64,000 nucleotides of DNA from Leucosporidium creatinivorum. Lineage: Eukaryota > Basidiomycota > Microbotryomycetes > Leucosporidiales > Leucosporidiaceae. Below, in pieces: positions 33,501-43,419 of this stretch; the stretch's first letter is position 1; each line of letters starts with the position of its first letter. A model generated the notes under the pieces. The model had not been told where the DNA came from. It made no database searches and was given only the letters and a program-made list of their open reading frames with translations. The stretch is taken from assembly GCA_001600635.1 (NCBI GenBank), contig BCKL01000025.1:1-64000 (forward strand). The letters run 5' to 3'. A program made the translations under genes and the position numbers.

Positions 33501-35036
33501 CGGGGTCGCGCAAGTTGATACCATAGTTGGTGCGGACGTAGTCCCGTATGTCGCGGGAGGGTCAGCTCGAGCTCTTCTCGCTGACCGAGCCGAACTCACC
33601 TCGACGGTCACGCTCCTCGTCGAGCCATCCTGAGCATCTCGCAGCTCCAACGTAGTGGTCGAAGCAGATCCCCTCGTCAAACCGAGCCTGACCTTCATGT
33701 ACTTGGGCTGCTGACCTTGACCGAGATCGATCCTGACCGTCACGCCCTTGAGAAGACGGTTGACCTGGATCCGGTCCGCCGAGCGAAGCGCGCTGGCGTA
33801 GATCTGTTGGTCTTGACGCGCTTGCACAAAGTCCTTCACGACGTCGACGGCACTTCCCGACTTGACGAAGGCCCCCGTCGCCGTGTCGACGTTGACAAGG
33901 AGACCCTTCTCGCACGTCCGCACCGACTCGAAGAAACCCCTCCAAAGCTCGATGCCCTTATGAAGCGCATGAGGCTGGTGACCGGGTCCGATCTGGTGGC
34001 GACGAGGATCGTTGATGAAGATGGTCTTGCTGTTGGCGGGGTAGAGGAGAGCGAGGCCGTGGTGGAAGAGGGTATTGAGGGCGGCGAGGGCGTCGTTGGC
34101 GTCGGCTTGAGCGGCACGCTGGGAACCCGTGTACCAGTTCTTGAGCTCATCGAGACCGATGGCGATGGGGTTGGTGATCTGCGAGACGGAGGCGGAAAAG
34201 GTCAGCTCGGCGATGGCTTGAATGTGCGCCGAGGCGACGCACGTTGATCGAGAAGCCGCGAGCTCCTTGTCCTGGGAGGACGATGGTGGTCTGTATCGAG
34301 TGCTATCTCGTTAGTTTCGCTCGTATACAGGCCGCCCAGACGTCGACTCACCGACATAGTCCCAGGTAGCTGCCCAGCCGAGAAGCACGCGCTACGACCG
34401 TCGTAGACGGGCGCTTGTCCGGCGAAGAATCCGGTAGTAGTGTTGGGGTCGGCCTCGCGCATCTCGAGAGCTTGCCAGATCTGGCGCAGAAGCGACTTGG
34501 GCGGGAGAGGAGGAGGGAGGTTCGCGGCGGTGGACTGGCGGACGGGGAGGATGGTGACCTGTGGGAGAGCAGAAGCGTTAGCAATGCACCGAGTAGATCC
34601 TGTAGCAGAGGAGACGAACCTGGTATTTGAACCACACCGTATTGGCCGGCGCGTTCAAACGGATGTAGTAGACGTTGGCCTTGAGGAGGATGGGACGACC
34701 GATTCTGCAGTGTAGCAAGATCCAAATTGTTCATCAGTACTCGCTCTAGCTCCCTCGAGCCCGAGCTGCACCCCTCACTACAGAGCTGCACGTCAGAGAC
34801 GCTCGAGGCGGTCCGCTCGCGTCTCGCCTAGGGCTTCTGCAGCAAAACGGCACGCACCTTCCCTTGGCGAGCTCCATGATCGGTTGGCCATTTGGGTCAA
34901 CTGCAGGGCGGTTGGTCCTCTGGTCCCAAGCTTGCTGACGGGGACGGGCGATGGGCTCGACGAGCTGAGCAGCCGGGAACTGCTGAGGCTGAGGCTGAGC
35001 TTGTAGCTGAGGAGGAGCGTAGCCTGTAGAGCTCAT
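30568..35036 (-). CDS. AGO1: Argonaute, slicer-competent by motif
   Basis: A Gln/Pro-rich N-terminus (MSSTGYAPPQLQAQPQPQQ) starts at 35036. Domains in order are: N domain with NTVWFKYQV; a DUF1785/PAZ region (about 33950-33400) with LLVNVDTATGAF, ending YPLELCSIEPG; MID with FEVQLAPKNPTMHARVLDPPSI; and PIWI. The catalytic residues all appear after splicing: the first Asp in ILAADLTH, the glutamate finger in KKQEIIEDME, the second Asp in MYRDGVSG, and a final Asp in PAPCYYADL, i.e. D-E-D-D. VKRHHIRFFA is present. The gene has some twenty introns of about 45-90 nt. The stop is TGA at 30568-30570 after PIQWWL, the usual short hydrophobic end. It indicates small-RNA silencing; Dicer and RdRP are not in the window. 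Confidence 0.92.
32160..32190. promoter_or_regulatory. Perfect 12-bp inverted repeat in an Argonaute intron
   Basis: The arms GTTGCAAGTCAG (32160-32171) and CTGACTTGCAAC (32179-32190) are perfect complements around a 7-nt loop. On the transcribed strand they fall in the short intron just before the exon that carries the first catalytic Asp. The only good branch-site word, GCTGACTT, lies in the 3' arm of the hairpin, about 20 nt before the acceptor. Confidence 0.75.
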
Positions 35037-35542
35037 GGCTGGAGAATTGTACGAGAAGAGACGAGAAAACGAGAAGCGAGGTAGTAGTGGGGAGAGGCAG
35101 AGAGGTCATGCGGACCTTCGAAAGTGGGTCGGCGCGTCCGAGAGCGGAGCAAGTTGACCTTGGTTAGAGCGTGGCAGGCAGCTTCTGAGCAAGTGAGTGT
35201 GCTTCTGGTGATAGTTAGAGTCTCTTCCTGTACGAGAGGCGACTGGGGCGACCCACTTTGTCTCGCTCTGACATCCCTCGCTGATCTTGCAGAGGTGCAG
35301 GAGCTCCTCTGGTCAGCCGAGGCTCTTCAGATATATCTTAGAAGTAGGTCTACCACCTTGAGCTGGCTAAAAGTCACTCCCAGAGACCTCAGCAGCTCGA
35401 CCGAGCTCCCCCTTATCCTCGCCGCCGCTCTGCACTCTAATGCTGTAGCTCTCGGTCTCGAGGTTCAGATATATCTATGCAGACAAGCGCATCTATCTGC
35501 AGATGAAATCTCCACATTCTATAGCACAGCAGCCTCGTCGGC
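35037..35542. other. Spacer between YVC1 and Argonaute
   Basis: 506 bp with short frames only. It carries the YVC1 3' UTR and the Argonaute promoter. GATATATCT-type words recur at about 35333 and 35468, meaning unknown. Confidence 0.45.
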
Positions 35543-38500
35543 TCATTCGGCCTTCGTCTCCTTGCCCTCTCTCAAGTCTTTCACCTCCTTCCTCAGGCTC
35601 CTCAGCTGCAAGATAGAGAGGGAGTCAGATCGAGATCTTCCTCGCGTAATGCGACTAGCAGCGAAAGACTCACCTCGCCCAAGATGTCCTCCATCACATC
35701 CCTCTTCAAGTCGGGCAATCCCCTCTTGATAACCTCATACTTGGTCTTGCTCAGCTCCCTGTTATCGGCAATCTCCCTCTCCCGCTCGTTCTCAGCAGGC
35801 TTTGGGACGTAGGCTTCGGGATCCAAATCCTCGGCCGAGTAGGGCTCGTTCTCGTCGCCGTGGCGGAGAGTGTGGAGGTCGGATTGGGAGGAGGAGAAGC
35901 GGGATTCGAAGATGGCGATAGCGCATCTGTAGGTTTGTCGAGGGAGAGTCGGTGAGGGAGTGTGGGGGGAATGGAAGAGTCAGCTCTTTGCTCTACCTCG
36001 GCGAAGCGTAAGAGACTCACAAGGGCACAAAGAACAACACGCTCATGACGGCGCGGTTGATCTTGGTGTACGTCTTCTTCGAGACAATGTACTCGAGCGG
36101 GACGATGATGCCTTCGAGCACTGTTGAGGGGAGAGAGTCAGCGAAACGAGAGATGGCCGAGATCGGAAGAAGACGAACGGTTGAAGGGCGCGATAAAGAC
36201 GAAGCTGTGATGCACAGAGAGCGGAGTGAGTCGAATGAGCCGAGCTGGAAGAAGAGGAGGTGTACTCACGTATCCGGCGCCCTGATGTTGGCCAAAGTCT
36301 TCGCCGAGAAGAAGGCGAGGAAGGTAGGGACGGCGTCCTCTGTGCATGTGTGGGGAGGGGTCAGTTAATCTCCAGAAGGCGAAAGGAGACATGGGTGGCC
36401 TACGAGTACACTCAGCGTAGGCTCTGTAGGGTGGCAGAGGAGTGTTCAGTCTGCCGGCTCGCCGAGAATCAAGAATCGAAAAGTGCAGGCTCACGAGCTG
36501 AACAGCGAGATAAGGATGTTGAGGAGGATAACCAGAGTTAGAGTAGACCCTGTACATGCGGTAGACGAAGGTCAGCAAGCGAACAGGCGAGTGAATCGGC
36601 CGCTCGGAAGGGCGCCGAGAAGAGCAGTCGAGACGGACAGGTGTCTGCGCGTGAGAAGACGGGCCAGGTCAGCCAGCGAGCACTTCAGCATAGTGAAGGG
36701 GTGAGGAGAGACTTACAGTAGAGGAGAATGCCGAAGGCTGTAGAGGGAGGCGCAACGCCGAAGTCAGCCAAGCTCGCACCTGAGGCAGGGAGGAACGACG
36801 CAGAAGACCACTCACGATAGCTCGGTGTTCCCTTTTCGTACTCTCCAAACTGTGGCGACCTAGGGAAGAAGAGGTCAGCCTCAGTCCTCCTCTTCCTGCG
36901 CTCGCCTCTCGACGGGTGACTCACCCAAGCAGCGCCTGCATCAAATGATGCGCCACACCCTCCACAACATCATGGTCCGGGTTGATGTCCAATCCACTCA
37001 ACGCCGTCAAGAAGCCCACCGCAAGGATGGTGAGAAGGGCGAAGAAGATGGAGCTGGAGCGGAGCATGCGGAAGACGACGATTTGAAGGGTGCCGAAGAA
37101 GGGGTGGATGTCGAAGATGGTGACGAGTTTGGACCAGACGAGCGGGGAGGCGCAGGAGAGCCATTCTGTGGGCGTAGGGAGCGTGGAAGGGACTCAGCGC
37201 CGAGCTGAGAGGGGCGGCATGGGGTTGAGAGGGAGAAGGTGAAGAGAGACCGAAACGCACGGAAGCTCAGCAGGCGGTAGCGATCCGATTTATCGATGTC
37301 GGTGGTGCCCATATCGGCGAGGCGGTAGCTGTCAGGGTCAAGCGCGGGTCAGCGCGCGATCGCCGAGCTTCGAGAGGGCAAATCCCAGACTCACCCAAGC
37401 GAGACGGCAAGGAAGGTGTAGATGATGAAGTTGACGAAGAACCAGTACGTCAACGCGGGGTACTGTAGGTCGATGAGAGTGGTTAGCGATCCGCCTCTAC
37501 TCGACCGAACTCTCCCAACGCCAATCAACTCACCACCCCAATCTTCCACATCCGTGTAGCCTCCTCCGCAATATAGCCGAGCGCCATGATGTAGATGACA
37601 AAGTCCTCGGGTCCTAGTCCTCGCTGAGGCGTAGAGATGGCGATCTGGTAGCAGACGAGGAAGACGATCCACAGGAGCGTGCGAACGAGACTTTGGTACC
37701 GCGGGACTCCAATGCGAAGAGGGTTGAAGGCGGCAAGGCAGCCAGAGCGATGCTTGGGAGGCCGGTGCTATTCGGCGCAAGGTCGGTCAGCTCGGTCGAA
37801 AGGAGAGAAAGCGGCTCGACGACGACTCACTAGCTCGTATTGGATGCCCACCACCTTCGAGCCGCCGAGGACATCGGGATCCTTCTCCTCGATGTTGGTC
37901 TGGACCAGCTGACCCTTCCAGAGGGCGAAGATGGTGCGTTGGCAGGACGGCGCCGAGAGGAAGTAGGTGGCCCCGTTGTCGGAAGCGGACTCGAGGGCTA
38001 ACGGTAGGAGAGCGTTTACGAAGCGAAAGGAGGGGATGAAGGGGAGCATTGAGAGGAGGTGGGAAGAGCGCCGACGTTAGCGGGCGCCGAACCGGGTAGG
38101 GGGACCACCTCGAAAGGCAGGACTCACCAGACAAAGGCATCTCTACATCACCATCATCTCCCTCCATATCGAACCTCATGCTCAGCACCTTCCAGCCCTC
38201 CTCCTCATCCATCTGCTCGACCGCCCACCTCGCCGAGGCTTCGCAGACCAACGCCCTTCCCTCGTTCTCTTCGGTGCTTGACGGGTCGTTGGCAGCCGCT
38301 TCGTAAAACAAGCGACGGGATGTGAGGAGGGCGAAGGGTAGCAGAGATGGAAAGTCGCCAGCGAGAAGTGCAAAGGACTTGAGCGCCGAAGGGGTGAGGA
38401 TGTCGGAGAAGGGCGAGGTGATGTCGTCTGTGAGAGCAGGGACGGGAAATAAATGGTTAGCTTTATTCTTGCTTGCTCTACGGCAGCTCAAATCCTCCTC

Positions 38501-38774
38501 CTTCCGAGCGAAAAGCTTCCCGTCTGCCTTTCGCGGCGCGAAGCTACTGTTGCGCGTCATCGTTTGCAAGAGCTGCAGCCAGTGAAAACTCACCAGGCTT
38601 GACAGGGAGCGTAATAAGATCCTTAGCGAGAGCCATGCACCTCTTGACGAGCCGCTTCACCGTCTTTGGGTGCACTTTGTGCGGAGGGGGTTTGGTCGAG
38701 ATGTCGCCTGTCGAGTTGCGGGAGAGCAGGGGCGAGTGCTCTGTATCTTGATCATCCTGGTGTAAGCTCGGCAT
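35543..38774 (-). CDS. YVC1: TRP-type vacuolar cation channel Yvc1
   Basis: The start at 38774 gives MPSLHQDDQDTEHSPLLSR, a cytosolic head with a di-leucine-like sorting motif. Then follow KTVKRLVKRCMALAKDLITLPV, the N-terminal helical domain (DILTPSALKSFALLAGDFPSLLPF), several membrane helices (LLWIVFLVCYQIAIST; DFVIYIMALGYIAEE; ALTYWFFVNFIIYTFLAVSLG; SIFFALLTILAVGFLTALSGL) and the pore-side GVAHHLMQALLGSPQF before the last helix. The tail holds VILLNILISLFSSAYAE and FVFIAPFNLLEGIIVPLEYIVSKKTY, both strongly conserved in fungal Yvc1. The acidic C-terminus ends with a coiled-coil-like LRSLRKEVKDLREG before a stop at 35543. It would release Ca2+ from the vacuole on stretch or hyperosmotic shock. 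At least ten short introns are needed. Its start is 180 bp from the divergent MET22 start. Confidence 0.87.
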
Positions 38775-38954
38775 ACTGAGCTGTTCTGTAGCTTATCGAG
38801 TCGAAGGGAAAGCCGAGAAAGTAGTCAGAGGTCAAAAGATCGCTGAGCTGGCTTTCGCTCCTCCACATTTCCTCGTCGTCAGCGCTCGCTCCTATTCACC
38901 ACGTTAGGCCGCCTCGTTCAACTTTCTCGTCACTTCTCTCGCACTTTCTGTACC
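38775..38954. promoter_or_regulatory. Shared divergent promoter YVC1/MET22
   Basis: Only 180 bp separate the two start codons, so both 5' UTRs and both promoters must be packed here. The two genes are both connected with salt stress in yeast (Hal2/Met22 is a sodium target; Yvc1 answers hyperosmotic shock), so common control is possible but unproven. Confidence 0.5.
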
Positions 38955-40567
38955 ATGCCTGCTCCCTACGCTAAAGAGCAGCAAATCGCCATCGCCGCCG
39001 TCCTCAAGGCGTCGCTCGTCGCCGGCAAGGTCCAGCAAGAGCTCATTGGCACTGGAGGAGTAACCAAGTCCGATAAGAGTCCCGTAACAGGTGAGTACAG
39101 CTTACTGCTGCTCTGCTGTAGCCCAGCAAGCTAGGATCAGCTACTCGTCGAGCTGGGCGCCTCGACGTCGTGCTCAACAAAGGGAGGGTTGAAGGGGGCG
39201 TTTCAGAGCCGAGCTGGAGGCGAGCGGGAGCAGGGGAGCATCAACGAGCTATTATATATTTGTTGCTGACTTTCCCTTGCTCCCACAGTCGCGGACTACA
39301 CCTGCCAAGCGCTCGTTTCGTCCCTCATCTTCTCGCACTTCCCTGAGGACCACATCGTCGGCGAGGAGGATTCCTCCGAGCTCAACACCCCCGAGAATGC
39401 CCAGACAAAGACGTCCATCATGCGCATGGCCAACGAGGCTATGACCGAGACTCTTTCTGGCGAGGAGGAGGCCGCTTGGGCGGATGTCAAGAGCGTCAAG
39501 AGGGGAGAGAAGGAGTGGTTGGAGATTATTGACAGGGGAAACTCGGTTGGAGGTCCTGCTGGTCGTAGGTCGCTGCTCTCTTGCTCTCCCAGGGTTTCGC
39601 ACGCTGACCTCTTTCTCGCCTACCCCCTCCCCTCTCGTATCGCCGAACCTCAGGCCACTGGGCTCTCGACCCCATCGACGGCACCAAGGGATTCCTCCGT
39701 GGTGGACAATACGCCGTCTGCCTCGGTCTCCTCGTCGACGGCAAGGTCGTCGTCGGAGTCATGGGCTGCCCCAACTTGCCTCTGGACCCCAAGAACCCCG
39801 AGGGCGAGAAGGGTGCCATCTTTGTTGCTGTCAAGGGTCAGGGTGCTTTCCAGGTGCGTTTCAGAGTCCTCGCGGGATCTTGTCGCTGTGCTGATGAGCT
39901 TGATTTGTGCGCCGAGCTGACCTCTCCTCCTCCGTTTCCTTTCCACCCTCGACCTTATACACACCAACAGCGCTCCCTCACCTCCCCCGACCTCACTCCC
40001 ATCCGCATGTCTTCCCTCTCATCCCTCTCCGACGCCGCCTTCTGCGAATCGGTCGAGGCCGGCCACAGCGACCACGGAACGAACGCCCGCATCGCCGCCA
40101 TCTTGGGCATCACCAAGCAGAGCACGAGGATGGACTCGCAGGTATGTTTCTGCACCTCGACTCTCGATCGTAGCCCGCTCAAAGCGAGGAGAGGACGAGG
40201 ACCGAAGCTGATCCCACTCGCGCTTCTCACAGGCCAAGTACTGCTCGATTGCCCGCGGTGACGGTGACATCTACCTCCGTCTCCCCGTATCCGAGACCTA
40301 CCAGGAGAAGATCTGGGTGCTTACTTTCGCCTCTCCCCTCTCGCCCACCTGAGCTCGCTGACCTCCCTCTCTCTGCAGGACCACTCCTCCGGTTCCCTCC
40401 TCGTCGAGGAGGCCGGCGGAATCGTCTCAGACATGAACGGCAAGCCCCTCGATTTCTCGATTGGCAGGACGCTCAAGGGTAACAAGGGAGTCATTGCTGC
40501 CGAGAAGAGCATTCATGCCGATGTGATCAAGGCTGTTCAGCAGGCGTTGGCGGAGAACAAGGCGTAG
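38955..40567 (+). CDS. MET22: 3'(2'),5'-bisphosphate nucleotidase
   Basis: From ATG 38955 the spliced protein reads MPAPYAKEQQIAIAAVLKASLVAGKVQQEL, then KSDKSPVTVADYTCQALV. It continues with IVGEEDSSEL (metal-binding Glu pair), HWALDPIDGTKGFLRGGQYAVCLGLLVDGKVVVGVMGCPNLP (the Li+-sensitive phosphatase signature DPIDGT), ESVEAGHSDH, and IWDHSSGSLLVEEAGGIVSDMNGKPLDF. This is yeast Hal2/Met22 almost motif for motif. It hydrolyses 3'-phosphoadenosine-5'-phosphate to AMP, relieving inhibition of sulfotransfer and of 5'-3' exoribonucleases, and is a target of Na+ and Li+. Six exons with short introns; one lies between 'KIW' and 'DHSSGS'. It is 140 bp from the convergent family copy 1. Confidence 0.93.
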
Positions 40568-40706
40568 ACGAGCTGATGATAGATGATGGAAGTGAAGTGC
40601 AGCATGTTTTGCACGAGACTGGGACTTTGGCTGCGAATCAAGAGCATCGCCGAGAGGGCTCCTCGCTTCCTTGCACGACTCCCAAGCTAAACATCACCAC
40701 CTCTGC

Positions 40707-41840
40707 TCAGCCACAAGGATCCCCCATACTCCAGAGCATCCAACGAGGCTCGACTCGTCCGAACTTGAGCTCCCTCTCGTCCTTCTTGTCCTTCTCCTTA
40801 CCCTTCGCCGAACCAGCTCCCTCGGGCTTGTCGAGCTCGCCGTCGGGCGTCTCGGGCTTGGGAGGGAAAGGCTTGCGAGGGAGGATTTTGAAGGTCGAGC
40901 GATCGACGACTTGGAGGCTGTAGGTCTTGACGAGCGAGGCGAAGCGGAGGTGGACGTCGGAGGGAAGGTTGAAGATGGCGGAAGAGATGTTGCCGACGGC
41001 GTGCGATGAGGAGCCCTCGCAGGTGTGATCTTGCTCCCCTACAACTCGAGGGAAGGAGAAGGCGTTCGAGCCACGGAGAGGAAGCGTTATGGGCGAGAGA
41101 GCATCAAAGTCGACACGGATTTCGGCGTCAGGCTCGCTGTTCCAGACTCGCCACATCGGCATGCAGAGACCGTAAGGCTCGAGAAGGTCCTTGATATGCT
41201 GTTGAGAGTATGTACGTCAGCTCAAGGAAGGCCGAGAAGAGCCTGCCCTCGCTGCTCACCTCGGCGCACTCGGTCGTGAGCAAATCAGGCTCCCCTTGGT
41301 AGACGTTGTCCCAGCAATAGTCGCAGCCATTCGTCGGAAACTCGCACTGATTCCATTGGTGGTGCACTGTGTAGCTCTACAGCTCACCGCCTGGCTCTAG
41401 CGCTGCTTGAGCGGCGCAAAGGCTCTCTGCTCGATCGTGCCCATCGCATTCCTCGCAGCGGAGCTCGGCCAGCTCTCTGATCTCCATGCTGTGCGCTTCG
41501 TTGAGGATGAGATTCTGCTTGACCTGCTCCCACACTTCGGGCGGGATCATAACAAACGCATTGGCCCCTTCGCTGCCCACCCTGAGCAAGCCCGAGCGAC
41601 GACGGAGGAGGATGAGGTCGATGGCGAGGAAGGGAGGGCGAGTGCGGTGGTGGGCGGTAGCAGCGAAGGCTAGTGAAGCTGTAGTGACCCACAGGCCGTA
41701 GAGGAGGGTCGCTGTACTGGTGCACCTCGTCGAGGGCGGAGCGAGAGCTGAGCGGGGCGATTTGAAAGCTTTGAAAGGCGAGAGGAGGGCTGTAGGGCGG
41801 TAGAAGAGGTCGCTGCAGGTACCTGCTCAGCTATATAGCT
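40707..41840 (-). pseudogene. Cysteine-motif family copy 1, probably decayed
   Basis: This is the same family as 42107-43076 and 46439-47455. Exon 2 (41198-40707) is intact and nearly the same as copy 3, ending in KGKEKDKKDERELKFGRVEP and RWMLWSMGDPC. The conserved intron (41259-41199) is present. In the first exon the CTSTATLLYGLWVTTASLAF segment is present in frame, but the ATG that precedes it in the other copies is replaced. A stop at 41377-41379 follows LRCEECD..., and the linking piece before the second CxxC is shortened and out of frame. Either an alternative start and unusual splicing rescue a shorter product from the CDYCWDNV exon, or the gene is dead; the second is more likely. It is head to head with copy 2. 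Confidence 0.55.
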
Positions 41841-42106
41841 GACTGGGCTGTCCTTGTAAGCTGCTCCGAAGTCGAGGTGAGAAGCGAGCGATTGGTAGAA
41901 GGGAAAGAGAGGGCGAGCTGGATTTCGCCTCTCTTCTTCCTGCCTCATCTTGCTCGTGTTAGCTTCGCCTCAGCTTCGACTCGGCTACAGCTCGTAAGAA
42001 GGAGAGAAGCTCTACTGGAAGCTCAGCAGCCTACAGCCTCGACCTCTGCTCCCCCTCACCTGCCTCATCTCGTTTCCCCTCCCAGCTCTTCGTCGCTCAC
42101 TGGAGA
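41841..42106. promoter_or_regulatory. Divergent upstream region of family copies 1 and 2
   Basis: The copy 1 side keeps similarity to the 5' flank of copy 3 (CTACAGCCCTCCTC then TCGCC..TC.AAGC). A short TATATAGCTGA element lies near 41833. No gene is seen. Confidence 0.4.
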
Positions 42107-43076
42107 ATGTGCACCAGCAGCGTTACGCTCTTCTACGGTCTCTGGGTCAAAATGTGGTCGCTAGCCTTTGCTGCAGAAGCGCACGAAAAAGTACAGCCCA
42201 CCCTCCTCGCCATCAACCTCATCGTCGCTGGTCGCCGCTCGGGAAAGCTCACCGTCGAGAAGCAGGACATTAAGACGACGGCGAGGGATCTCCCTGAGGA
42301 GATGTGGGAGTTGGCCAAGCAGGAGCTCATCGACGAGGCTATCCACCAAGCAGAAGAAGCGGCGTTTCTCAAGTATCGCTGCCAGAGCTGCAAGGCTGCC
42401 CTCGGCCAGGATTACACCGTCGAGAAGCGATATCCCGCCATCCCGTTCAGGATCAAGACCAAGGAAGAAGTCTGGATGGACTGGATCGACCGAAGCTGCG
42501 AGACCTGCGTCGAATACATCCTAGGCTGGTACGGCGAGTTCGACTGGATGGAGGATGAGGTTACTTTCGAGGTGAGCGCCAGAGCTACCTTCTCCTAGCG
42601 CGTGAGGTTGACCGACAGCTACACAGAAAATCGGTTCCCTGCTGGCAAGCTTCGGCCTTCGCCTCCCAGCCCGCGACACCCTCTGCGAGGACGACAGGCA
42701 ATGGCCTCGCTTCGATGAGCTCTCGGCGCTCGCCACTCCCCTCCACGACTCCTCATTCGAGTCCTCTCCTTCGGTAAAAGCAAGCGTTCTCGACTTCCAC
42801 CACGTGTGTCCCGCCAGCACTGTCCTCGAGCTCTCCGCCTCCGCCCTCACCCTCCCATCGAACGCCGAGCTTCGTCTCCGCCGCCTCATCTCGACTTACC
42901 GCCTTCAGGTCGTGGACCCCAAGACCACCACCATCACCTCTCTCCTCCCGAGCGAATCATCTACCAGCAGCAGCGAACCCGCACGAACTTCGACCACCGA
43001 GAAAGGAGCGCCCGAAGTCTTCTCCAGGGACGAGCCGCGTTGGATGCTCGTCAACTTTGCCAACCCCTGCATCTGA
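42107..43076 (+). CDS. Cysteine-motif family copy 2, function unknown
   Basis: Exons 42107-42571 and 42627-43076 give 304 residues. The N-terminus MCTSSVTLFYGLWVKMWSLAFAAEAHEK is shared with copy 3. Then come a basic LIVAGRRSGKL, a helix beginning LPEEMWELAKQELI, a first cysteine pair (YRCQSC), a second (SCETCVEYILGW), then after the intron an LPSNAELRLRRLISTYRLQVV helix and the family end EPRWMLVNFANPC. Two CxxC pairs some 60 residues apart could bind one zinc ion. I see no signal peptide cleavage pattern, though the first 25 residues are rather hydrophobic. No known domain is recognised. The ATG is preferred because copy 3 has it at the same place. Copy 2 is the most diverged of the three. 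Confidence 0.7.
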
Positions 43077-43419
43077 AGCGGAAGACGTCGAGTGGGCGTG
43101 TGGTAGCGGGATTGCTGAGGACGGTATGTAGCTTGACGATGACTGCAAGAAGTTCGGCTTTCGGCGTTGATGGGCAGGGGCCGGGTCCTAAGGTCTCGCA
43201 AAGGCTGGCGACAAGCCCCAACGTGACCTGCTTTGATGGAGAGTGGACAAGCACTCGGCAAGCGGAGCAGACGAAGCGAATGTATGTGCATGCACTTACC
43301 CCTGCACCGCCCTTTCGCCCTTGGCAGGAGGCTTCGGACTTGCTCTCTGTTTCCTAAGCTCTCCTCGCTTCTTCACGTCTTCGCCCTTTAACCTCACTCA
43401 CCTACACAACTCTACTACA
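43077..43419. other. Spacer before the vWA gene
   Basis: 343 bp, the 3' flank of copy 2 and promoter of the next gene, with a pyrimidine-rich run just before the start. No gene is seen. Confidence 0.4.
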
